From: an uncultured Nocardioides sp.
GTDB lineage: Bacteria; Actinomycetota; Actinomycetes; Propionibacteriales; Nocardioidaceae
DNA length: 7,422 nt
Assembly: GCF_946885725.1 (NCBI RefSeq)
Contig: NZ_CAMPGZ010000199.1
Location: 1 to 7,422, forward strand
Direction: 5' to 3'
Positions 1-5,789 of this stretch are shown here, piece after piece; the stretch's first letter is position 1; every line of letters begins with the position of its first letter. The notes under the pieces were generated by a model. That model made no database searches. It was not told where the DNA came from and saw nothing but the letters and a program-made list of their open reading frames with translations. The position numbers and the translations under genes were made by a program.

Positions 1-664
1 GCGTCTCGATGTCGGCGCCGGCGAGGCCGGAGGGCACCAGGCCGAACGCGGTGAGCGCAGAGAACCGGCCGCCGACCTCAGGGTCGGCGTTGACCACCCG
101 GTAGCCGTCGGCGCGGGACTGCTCGTCGAGCGGCGAGCCCGGGTCGGTGACGATCACGATCCGGCGGGTCGGGTCGATCCCGGCGCGGTTGAACGCGTCG
201 ACGAAGGCGCGGCGCTGGGAGTCGGTCTCGACCGTCGAGCCGGACTTGCTCGACACCACGACGACAGTACGGTCGAGACGGTCCTCGAGCGCCGACGACA
301 CCTGGCCGGGGTCGCTGGAGTCGAGCACGGTGAGCTCGACGCCGGCGGTCGCGCAGATCACCTCGGGAGCCAGCGACGAGCCGCCCATCCCGCACAGCAC
401 GACGTGGTCGACGCCTTCGTCGGCGAGCTCGGAGCGGAGCGCGGCGATCTCACCGAGCAGCGGGCGTGACGTGCGGTGCAGCCCGGTCCAGCCGAGGCGC
501 TTGCCGGCCTCGTCCTCCGCCGCCTCGCCCCACAGCGTGGCGTCCTTGGCGAACAGCCGGCTGGCGAACCGGTCGGCCACGAGACCCGGGACGTGCGCCG
601 CGATGGCGTCGGCGGTGGCCCCGCGGGCCACGAGCTCCAGCGGGGCGTCGGGCCCGCGGCTCAC
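1..664 (-). CDS. pgi: Glucose-6-phosphate isomerase, N-terminal 221 residues (partial, runs off the left edge)
   Basis: Interconverts glucose 6-phosphate and fructose 6-phosphate in the cytoplasm, linking glycolysis with the pentose phosphate pathway. The frame is open from a GTG at 664-662 to the window edge. Residues 91-97 read CGMGGSS, followed by LAPEV, the start of the sugar-isomerase (SIS) fold. Residues 138-147 read [10 protein letters not shown], the phosphate-binding loop. Residues 198-202 read GGRFS, the core of the PGI signature. The loop is SKSGST rather than the SKTFTT form of classical enterobacterial and eukaryotic PGIs, so this is the divergent bacterial type. The start is set by a 4-base GTGA overlap with the tal stop codon, with only a weak GGA about 9 bases upstream, which suggests translation coupled to tal. 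The C-terminal part, including the remaining active-site residues, lies outside the window. Family assignment is firm. Confidence 0.96.
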   Translation of the reverse strand, partial: MSRGPDAPLELVARGATADAIAAHVPGLVADRFASRLFAKDATLWGEAAEDEAGKRLGWTGLHRTSRPLLGEIAALRSELADEGVDHVVLCGMGGSSLAPEVICATAGVELTVLDSSDPGQVSSALEDRLDRTVVVVSSKSGSTVETDSQRRAFVDAFNRAGIDPTRRIVIVTDPGSPLDEQSRADGYRVVNADPEVGGRFSALTAFGLVPSGLAGADIET

Positions 665-1761
665 TTCGCGGCGTCCATCTGGCCGCGGACGGTCTCCACG
701 AGCTCGTCCCAGGACTTCACGAACTTCTCGACGCCCTCCTGCTCGAGGGTGGCGATGACGTCGTCGTAGTCGATGCCGGCGTCCTTCAGCGCCGCCATGA
801 CCTGCCGTGCGTCGTCGTACTTCGTCGTCACCATGTCGCCCTTGACCTCGCCGTGGTCGGCGAACGCGCGCAGGGTCTTCTCCGGCATCGTGTTGACCGT
901 GTTGGCCACCACGAGCTCGGAGACGTACATGGTGTCGGGGTAGTCCGGGTTCTTCACGCCGGTCGACGCCCACAGCGGCCGCTGGGTGTTGGCGCCGGCC
1001 TCCTTCAGCGCCGCGAAACGCTCGCCGCTGAACTTCTCCACGTAGGCCTTGTAGGCCAGCCGCGCGTTGGCTATCGCGGCCTTGCCCTTGAGTGCGGGGT
1101 CGGCGTTGAGCTCGTCGAGCCGCTTGTCGATCTCGGTGTCGACGCGGGAGACGAAGAACGACGCGACGGAGTGGATCTGCGACAGGTCGCGGCCGGCCTT
1201 CTTGGCCTGCTCGAGCCCGGCCAGGTAGGCGTCCATCACCGCGTCGTACCGCTGGAGCCCGAAGATCAGCGTGACGTTGACGCTGATGCCCTCGGCGAGC
1301 GCGGAGGTGATGGCCGGAGCGCCCTCGGTGGTGGCCGGGATCTTGATGAAGAGGTTCGGGCGGTCGACCGCGGCCCACAGCTTCTTGGCCGACTCGATCG
1401 TGGCCTCGGTGTCGAAGGCCAGGCCGGGCGCGACCTCGATGGACACCCGGCCGTCGACGCCGTTGGTCGCGTCGTACGTCGGCTTCAGCACGTCGCACGC
1501 GTTGCGCACGTCGGTCGTGGTGAGCTCGAAGATCGCATCGTCCACGGAGGCGCCGTCGGCGACGAGCTGCTTGAGCTGGTCGTCGTAGCGCTCGCCGTCG
1601 GCGAGGGCGGCCGCGAAGATCGTCGGGTTCGTGGTCACCCCGACCACACAGCTCTCCTTGATGAGGTCGGCGAGATTGCCGGTCTCGATCCGCTCCCGGG
1701 ACAGGTCGTCCAGCCAGATCGACACACCCGCTTCGGCGAGTGCGGTGAGACGTTCAGACAT
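661..1761 (-). CDS. tal: Transaldolase
   Basis: Transfers a dihydroxyacetone unit from sedoheptulose 7-phosphate to glyceraldehyde 3-phosphate in the non-oxidative pentose phosphate pathway (cytoplasm). The protein has 366 residues, the usual length for the longer actinobacterial (TalB-like, subfamily with about 360-380 residues) enzymes. Residues 41-49 read GVTTNPTIF, transaldolase signature 1. DGRVSIEV lies at 103-110. LFIKIPAT lies at 137-144, with K140 the expected Schiff-base lysine. The ATG at 1761-1759 is chosen because a strong Shine-Dalgarno (GGGAGG, 6-base spacer) precedes it; the frame stays open further upstream, but that extension overlaps tkt and shows no family sequence. It lies 49 bases after tkt and overlaps pgi by 4 bases, so it is the middle gene of a tkt-tal-pgi operon. 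No odd residues were seen. Confidence 0.97.
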   Translation of the reverse strand: MSERLTALAEAGVSIWLDDLSRERIETGNLADLIKESCVVGVTTNPTIFAAALADGERYDDQLKQLVADGASVDDAIFELTTTDVRNACDVLKPTYDATNGVDGRVSIEVAPGLAFDTEATIESAKKLWAAVDRPNLFIKIPATTEGAPAITSALAEGISVNVTLIFGLQRYDAVMDAYLAGLEQAKKAGRDLSQIHSVASFFVSRVDTEIDKRLDELNADPALKGKAAIANARLAYKAYVEKFSGERFAALKEAGANTQRPLWASTGVKNPDYPDTMYVSELVVANTVNTMPEKTLRAFADHGEVKGDMVTTKYDDARQVMAALKDAGIDYDDVIATLEQEGVEKFVKSWDELVETVRGQMDAAK

Positions 1762-1767
1762 TCGGAT

Positions 1768-1773
1768 CCTCCC
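1768..1773 (-). promoter_or_regulatory. Shine-Dalgarno of tal
   Basis: On the minus strand this reads GGGAGG, 6 bases before the ATG of tal. It fixes the tal start against the longer open frame. It also shows that tal has its own ribosome entry despite following tkt by only 49 bases. Confidence 0.85.
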
Positions 1774-1810
1774 GTGGTCGGTGTTCAGTTGGATTGGTGG
1801 CGCGGAGTGC

Positions 1811-3910
1811 TCAGGCGTCGCTCGCCTGGGCCGCGCGGATGCTGTCCTCGGCCGCGAGCGCGACCGCCTCGGCGGTGATGCCGAACTCGCGGAAGATCGT
1901 GGCGTAGTCGGCCGAAGCGCCGAAGTGGTCCAGCGAGACGATCCGGCCGTACTGACCGACGACCTCGCGCCAGCCCTGCGCGACACCGGCCTCGACGCTG
2001 ACCCGGGCCTTGACGATCGGCGGGATCACCGAGTCGCGGTAGGCCTGGTCCTGCGCGTCGAACCACTCGCGGCACGGCATCGAGACGACCCGCGCGCGGA
2101 TGCCCTTCTCGCCGAGCGTCTTGCGGGCCTCGACCGCGAGCTGCACCTCGGAGCCGGTGCCGACGAGGACGACGTCGGGTACGCCGCCGTCGGCGTCGAT
2201 CAGCACGTAGCCGCCGCGGGCCACACCCTCGGTGGTCGCGAAGCCGTCGCGGCCGCGCGGAAAGGTCGGGACGTTCTGCCGGGTCAGGGCGAGACCGGCG
2301 GGCCGGTCGGTGTGCTCGAGCACGGTGCGCCAGGCGGCGACGGTCTCGTTGGCGTCGGCCGGGCGGACCACGTCGAGCCCGGGGATCGCCCGCAGCGCAG
2401 CGAGGTGCTCGACCGGCTGGTGGGTCGGTCCGTCCTCGCCGAGTCCGATCGAGTCGTGGGTCCAGACGTAGGTGACCGGGAGGCCCATCAGCGCGGCCAG
2501 CCGGACCGCCGGGCGCATGTAGTCGGAGAACACGAGGAACGTGCCGCCGTACACCCGGGTGCCGCCGTGCAGCGCGATGCCGTTCATCACCGAGCCCATG
2601 GCGTGCTCGCGAACGCCGAAGTGCAGCACCCGGCCGTAGGGGTTGCCCTGGAAGTCCTTGGTGGAGCGCTCCTCTGGGATGAACGAGGGCTCGCCCTTGG
2701 GCGTGGTGTTGTTGGACTCGGCGAGGTCGGCCGAGCCGCCCCAGAGCTCGGGCAGCGCCGGGGCGATCGCGCTGAGCACCTCGCCGGAGGCCTTGCGGGT
2801 GGCGATGCCCTTCTCGTCGGCGTCGAACGACGGCAGGTTGGCGTCCCAACCAGCGGGGAGCGTGCGAGTGCGCATCCGGTCGAGCAGCTCGGCGCGCTGC
2901 CGGTAGCGCTTGGCCCAGGCGTCGAAGTCCTCCTGCCACGCGGCCTGCGCGGCCTGTCCGCGCTCGACCAGGGCGCGGGTGTGGGCGAGCACCTCGTCGG
3001 AGACCTCGAAGGTACGCGACGGGTCGAACTCGAGGATCTTCTTGGTCGCGGCCACCTCCTCCTCGCCGAGGGCGGAACCGTGCGCCTTGCCGGTGCCCTG
3101 CGCGTTGGGCGCGGGCCAGGCGATGATCGTGCGGAGGTTGATGAAGCTCGGCCGGTCGGTGACGCGGCGCGCCTGCTCGAGGGCCTCCCAGAGGGCCTGC
3201 ACGTCCTCCTCGTAGCGGGTGCCGCCGTGGGTCCAGTCGATGTTCTGCACGTGCCAGCCGTACGCGCGGTAGCGCGCGGACACATCCTCGGAGAACGCGA
3301 TGTCGGTGTCGCCCTCGATTGAGATCTTGTTGTCGTCGTAGATCAGCGTGAGGTTGCCGAGCTGCTGGTGGCCGGCGAGCGAGGACGCCTCGGAGGACAC
3401 GCCCTCTTCGAGGTCGCCGTCGCTGCACAGCGCGTAGATGTGGTGGTCGAACGGGCTCTCCCCGGTCGGGGCGTCGGGGTCGAAGAGACCGCGCTCGCGA
3501 CGGGACGCCATCGCCATGCCGACCGCGTTGGCGACGCCCTGGCCGAGCGGGCCGGTGGTGGTCTCGACCCCGGGGGTGTGGCCGTGCTCGGGGTGGCCGG
3601 GGGTCTTGGAGCCCCAGGTGCGCAACGCCTTGAGGTCGTCGAGCTCGAGGCCGAAGCCGCCGAGGTAGAGCTGCGTGTAGAGCGTGATGCTGCTGTGGCC
3701 GCACGAGAGCACGAACCGGTCCCGGCCGATCCAGTCGGGGTCGGCGGGGTTGTGCCGCATCACCTTCTGGAACAGCGTGTAGGCCACGGGCGCCAGGGAC
3801 ATCGCCGTACCGGGGTGACCGTTGCCGACCTTCTGCACCGCGTCCATCGCGAGCACCCGGGCGGTGTCGACGGCGCGCTGGTCGAGGTCGGTCCACTCGA
3901 GCTTGCTCAC
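1811..3910 (-). CDS. tkt: Transketolase
   Basis: Thiamine-diphosphate and Mg-dependent enzyme moving two-carbon ketol units between pentose phosphate sugars and glycolytic intermediates (cytoplasm, dimer). It is 699 residues, a full-length bacterial transketolase. The N-terminal PP domain has GNGHPG (29-34, H32), H72, [12 protein letters not shown] (103-114) and [10 protein letters not shown] (116-125). The ThDP/Mg loop SDGDLEEG (163-170) has D164 and E169, with N194 in DDNKIS. The Pyr domain has GSADLAESN (392-400), FGVREHAMG (431-439, with E435 equivalent to the ThDP-activating glutamate) and the signature-2 region [13 protein letters not shown] (491-503, with phosphate-binding H497). A C-terminal domain follows to 699. 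The start is GTG at 3910-3908, with AAGGA 10 bases upstream, a slightly long spacer. It is the first gene of the tkt-tal-pgi operon and diverges from ctaB. All catalytic positions expected from the E. coli enzyme appear intact. Confidence 0.98.
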   Translation of the reverse strand: MSKLEWTDLDQRAVDTARVLAMDAVQKVGNGHPGTAMSLAPVAYTLFQKVMRHNPADPDWIGRDRFVLSCGHSSITLYTQLYLGGFGLELDDLKALRTWGSKTPGHPEHGHTPGVETTTGPLGQGVANAVGMAMASRRERGLFDPDAPTGESPFDHHIYALCSDGDLEEGVSSEASSLAGHQQLGNLTLIYDDNKISIEGDTDIAFSEDVSARYRAYGWHVQNIDWTHGGTRYEEDVQALWEALEQARRVTDRPSFINLRTIIAWPAPNAQGTGKAHGSALGEEEVAATKKILEFDPSRTFEVSDEVLAHTRALVERGQAAQAAWQEDFDAWAKRYRQRAELLDRMRTRTLPAGWDANLPSFDADEKGIATRKASGEVLSAIAPALPELWGGSADLAESNNTTPKGEPSFIPEERSTKDFQGNPYGRVLHFGVREHAMGSVMNGIALHGGTRVYGGTFLVFSDYMRPAVRLAALMGLPVTYVWTHDSIGLGEDGPTHQPVEHLAALRAIPGLDVVRPADANETVAAWRTVLEHTDRPAGLALTRQNVPTFPRGRDGFATTEGVARGGYVLIDADGGVPDVVLVGTGSEVQLAVEARKTLGEKGIRARVVSMPCREWFDAQDQAYRDSVIPPIVKARVSVEAGVAQGWREVVGQYGRIVSLDHFGASADYATIFREFGITAEAVALAAEDSIRAAQASDA

Positions 3911-3920
3911 GGGGCGGAGG

Positions 3921-3925
3921 TCCTT
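3921..3925 (-). promoter_or_regulatory. Likely Shine-Dalgarno of tkt
   Basis: On the minus strand this reads AAGGA, 10 bases before the GTG start of tkt. The spacer is longer than ideal, but no better start with family sequence is visible. The protein N-terminus ([20 protein letters not shown]) is typical of actinobacterial transketolases. Confidence 0.6.
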
Positions 3926-3976
3926 CCAGAGGGATGCTGCGGACGGCTGAAGGTGCCCGGGGCGGTCACCGGGTCG

Positions 3977-4006
3977 AGCCTACTCAGCGGCGGTGACCGA
4001 TGGCAC
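3977..4006 (-). promoter_or_regulatory. Candidate promoter of the tkt-tal-pgi operon
   Basis: On the minus strand GTGCCA (4006-4001, 4 of 6 matches to TTGACA) is followed by an 18-base spacer and TAGGCT (3982-3977, fits TANNNT). This would start transcription near 3970 and give a leader of about 60 bases before the tkt GTG. It is a motif match only; actinobacterial -35 boxes are loose and chance matches are common. Confidence 0.35.
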
Positions 4007-4016
4007 AGGGCATCGG
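3997..4016. promoter_or_regulatory. Perfect dyad CCGATG-N8-CATCGG, possible operator
   Basis: Two 6-base arms in perfect inverted symmetry are separated by 8 bases, a 20-bp site with the geometry expected of a dimeric helix-turn-helix regulator. It covers the candidate tkt -35 box and sits about 37 bases upstream of the candidate ctaB -10. A regulator bound there could affect one or both genes. The binding protein is unknown, and a hairpin with no binding role is possible. Confidence 0.35.
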
Positions 4017-4052
4017 CGGTCGCCCGGTACCCCTCGAACCGGTCCGGCACAC

Positions 4053-4058
4053 TAGACT
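4053..4058 (+). promoter_or_regulatory. Candidate -10 element of ctaB
   Basis: TAGACT fits the actinobacterial TANNNT -10 pattern and lies in the most AT-rich short stretch of this intergenic region (CACACTAGACTCG). It predicts a start near 4065 and a leader of about 40 bases. No convincing -35 is visible at 16-19 bases upstream, so the promoter is supported only by the -10. Confidence 0.35.
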
Positions 4059-4103
4059 CGGCCCCGCTCGGCTGCTCTTTACTTCCCGATCCCCGAGGTG
4101 TGT

Positions 4104-5075
4104 GTGACCGCCGTCGACCCCGACGTCTCGGTGGCCCGTCATGGGCGCGCCGTGACCGAGTCGACGGTCACCGCGGCGGCGCCGAGCCGCGTCAAGGACG
4201 TGCTCGCGGCGTACGTCGGGCTGACGAAGCCGCGCATCATCGAGCTGCTGCTGCTCACCACCGTCCCGGTGATGTTCCTGGCCCAGCGCGGTGTGCCGCC
4301 GCTCGGCCTGGTCGTTGCGACGGTCGTCGGCGGCACCCTGTCGGCGGGCAGCGCCAACGCGCTCAACTGCGTGTACGACGCCGACATCGACGAGCGGATG
4401 CGCCGCACGCGCCGCCGGGCGCTGCCGCGGCATGTCGTGTCGACGCGGGCCGCGCTGGTGTTCGGCCTCGTGCTGGGTGTCGTGTCGACGCTCTGGCTCG
4501 GCCTGCTCGTCAACTGGCTGTCGGCCGGTCTCGCGCTGGCGGCCAACGTGTTCTACGTCGTCGGCTACACGATGATCCTCAAGCGCCGTACCACCCAGAA
4601 CATCGTCTGGGGCGGCGCCGCCGGCTGCTTCCCGGCGCTGATCGGCTGGACCGCCGTCACCGGCGAGCTGGCCTGGGCGCCGGTCGTGCTGTTCCTCGTG
4701 GTCTTCTTCTGGACGCCGCCGCACTTCTGGGCGCTCGCGATCCGCTACCGCGAGGACTACGCGGCGGCCGAGGTGCCGATGCTCCCGGTCGTCGCCGGTG
4801 CGCGTGTGGTGGCCCGCCAGATCGTCGCGTACTCCTACGTGATGGTGGCGACCTCGCTGGCGCTGTGGCCGGTCGCGTCGACCGGCTGGTTCTACCCGGT
4901 CGTCGCCGTCGTGCTCGGCGCCGCGTTCCTCGTTGAGGCACACCTGCTGCTCGGCCGTGCCCGGCGCAGCGACAACGTGGTCGACCTCAAGCCGATGCGG
5001 CTCTTCCACTGGTCGAACATGTACCTCTCCCTGCTGTTCGTCGGCGTCGCGCTCGACCCGCTGCTGACCCGGTGA
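4104..5075 (+). CDS. ctaB: Protoheme IX farnesyltransferase (heme O synthase)
   Basis: Integral membrane UbiA-family prenyltransferase that adds a farnesyl group to heme B to give heme O, the precursor of heme A for aa3-type cytochrome oxidase. From GTG 4104 it has 323 residues. Residues 88-96 read NCVYDADID, followed by [12 protein letters not shown] (to 108): the Mg/diphosphate-binding aspartate motif of the COX10/CtaB family. [18 protein letters not shown] (202-219) and VPMLPVVAG (224-232) are also family hallmarks. About eight to nine hydrophobic segments run from residue 46 to the C-terminus. The usual RPLP after the aspartate motif is RALP here. Start choice: GAGG at 4095-4098 is 5 bases before GTG 4104; GTG 4098 (two residues longer) and GTG 4152 (shorter) are alternatives. 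It diverges from tkt and overlaps the NUDIX gene by 4 bases. The usual partner ctaA (heme A synthase) is not in the window. Confidence 0.96.
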   Translation: MTAVDPDVSVARHGRAVTESTVTAAAPSRVKDVLAAYVGLTKPRIIELLLLTTVPVMFLAQRGVPPLGLVVATVVGGTLSAGSANALNCVYDADIDERMRRTRRRALPRHVVSTRAALVFGLVLGVVSTLWLGLLVNWLSAGLALAANVFYVVGYTMILKRRTTQNIVWGGAAGCFPALIGWTAVTGELAWAPVVLFLVVFFWTPPHFWALAIRYREDYAAAEVPMLPVVAGARVVARQIVAYSYVMVATSLALWPVASTGWFYPVVAVVLGAAFLVEAHLLLGRARRSDNVVDLKPMRLFHWSNMYLSLLFVGVALDPLLTR

Positions 5076-5575
5076 CGCCGTTCGACCTGACCCTCGTCCA
5101 CGACGAGGGCCTCGACCCGTCCCTGCCCGCCCTTGAGCGGCACGCCGTACGCGCGGTCGTCGTGCGCGACGGCGTGATCCTCCTGATGCGCACCGCCGAC
5201 GGCGCGGTGAAGCTGCCCGGCGGCGGCGTCGACCCGGGGGAGTCTGACGAGGCCGCGCTGCTTCGCGAGGTGGACGAGGAGACCGGCCTGTCCGTGACGT
5301 CCGTCGGGCCGTTGCTCGGGACCGTCACCGAGCGCTCCGCCGCCCTGCCCGACGACCCGATGCCGGTGTTCGCGCAGGTCTCGCGCTACTACCGCTGCGA
5401 GGTCGGCCCGGGCACGGGGCGCACCGCGCTGTCCGACGCCGAGCGTGACCTCGGCCTCGCTGCCGTCTGGCTGCCGCTCGCCGACGCCCTCGCCGCCAAC
5501 CAGCCCCGCCTTGCCGGCTCGCACCGGTTCGTCCGCCGCGAAACGCGGGTGCTGGAGCTGCTGACCGAGCTGTAA
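5072..5575 (+). CDS. NUDIX hydrolase
   Basis: Small soluble enzyme of 167 residues, predicted to hydrolyse a nucleoside diphosphate linked to another moiety. The NUDIX box is perfect: G51-x5-E57-x7-R65-E66-V-D-E69-E70-T-G72-L73, where E66, E69 and E70 would hold the Mg ions. It follows a beta-rich start ([15 protein letters not shown], 26-40) and the [11 protein letters not shown] turn (47-57). Substrate cannot be told from the sequence: nothing outside the box clearly marks a MutT, ADP-ribose or diadenosine-polyphosphate enzyme. The start is GTG at 5072, overlapping the ctaB stop (GTGA) with no clear Shine-Dalgarno, so it is probably cotranscribed with and translationally coupled to ctaB. 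It ends with TAA, 212 bases short of the convergent AAA+ gene. No signal peptide or membrane segment is seen. Confidence 0.93.
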   Translation: MTPFDLTLVHDEGLDPSLPALERHAVRAVVVRDGVILLMRTADGAVKLPGGGVDPGESDEAALLREVDEETGLSVTSVGPLLGTVTERSAALPDDPMPVFAQVSRYYRCEVGPGTGRTALSDAERDLGLAAVWLPLADALAANQPRLAGSHRFVRRETRVLELLTEL

Positions 5576-5598
5576 CGCGGGGTTATCGACGCTCAACA

Positions 5599-5645
5599 GG
5601 GGAAATGCCGCGTGGGGAGCGTCCACATCGCGTGGGAAGTGCCGT
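5599..5645. repeat. Short imperfect direct repeats after the NUDIX gene
   Basis: The element GGAAATGCCG (5601-5610) recurs as GGAAGTGCCG (5635-5644), and CGCGTGGGGAGCG (5609-5621) recurs as CGCGTGGGAAGTG (5629-5641, 11 of 13). They interleave, so this looks like a small degenerate repeat block just before the 32-bp array. No open frame with coding character covers it. Function is unknown. Confidence 0.5.
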
Positions 5646-5653
5646 GGCGGTAC

Positions 5654-5789
5654 GTCGACTCGGCGGCTCGGGAAGGGCAAGACGCGCCGACTCGGCGGGG
5701 TCGCGCGGGAGGTTAGAGCCGACTCGGCGGGGTCGCGCGGGAGGTTAGAGCCGGGTCGGCGGCTCTGCGCGGGAGGTTCGAGCCGGGTC
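5654..5789. repeat. 32-bp tandem repeat array between the convergent NUDIX and AAA+ genes
   Basis: Units start at 5654 (degenerate), 5686, 5718 and 5750, with a partial fifth from 5782, all exactly 32 bases apart. Units 5686-5717 and 5718-5749 are identical. Each starts with GCCGACTCGGC, an 11-base perfect palindrome around one central base, and ends in GGGAGGTTAGA. Unit 5750-5781 keeps the frame but changes its head to GCCGGGTCGGC and its middle to GGCTCTG. The 5654 unit keeps only the head (12 of 13 bases). The partial copy reaches the stop codon of the AAA+ gene at 5788-5790. No gene is seen in 5576-5787. Units directly abut without unique spacers, so it is not CRISPR. Confidence 0.9.
5747..5766. 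terminator. Candidate hairpin terminator between convergent genes
   Basis: AGAGCCG (5747-5753) pairs perfectly with CGGCTCT (5760-5766) around a 6-base GGTCGG loop. It lies about 20 bases past the AAA+ stop codon on the minus strand and 172 bases past the NUDIX stop on the plus strand, so it could serve either direction. There is no following T-tract on either strand, so it would be a non-canonical actinobacterial terminator. The hairpin arises because the third 32-bp unit differs from its neighbours. Confidence 0.35.

Noticed and set aside
1762..1986. N-terminal extension of transaldolase into tkt
   Set aside because: The extension overlaps tkt and is Arg/Ser-rich with no family sequence, whereas ATG 1761 has a strong Shine-Dalgarno.
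466..4936. Long open frames antisense to pgi, tal, tkt and ctaB (for example plus-strand 1631-3322 and minus-strand 3984-5009)
   Set aside because: They are Arg/Ala/Gly/Val-rich shadows produced by GC-biased codons opposite genes with clear family motifs.
5582..5592. DnaA box or origin element (GTTATCGAC)
   Set aside because: It is a single imperfect match with no AT-rich stretch, no cluster and no dnaA/dnaN nearby.
4892..5680. Minus-strand open frame across the NUDIX gene and the following gap
   Set aside because: It is antisense to the perfect NUDIX box gene and the 3' end of ctaB and shows no recognisable protein motif.
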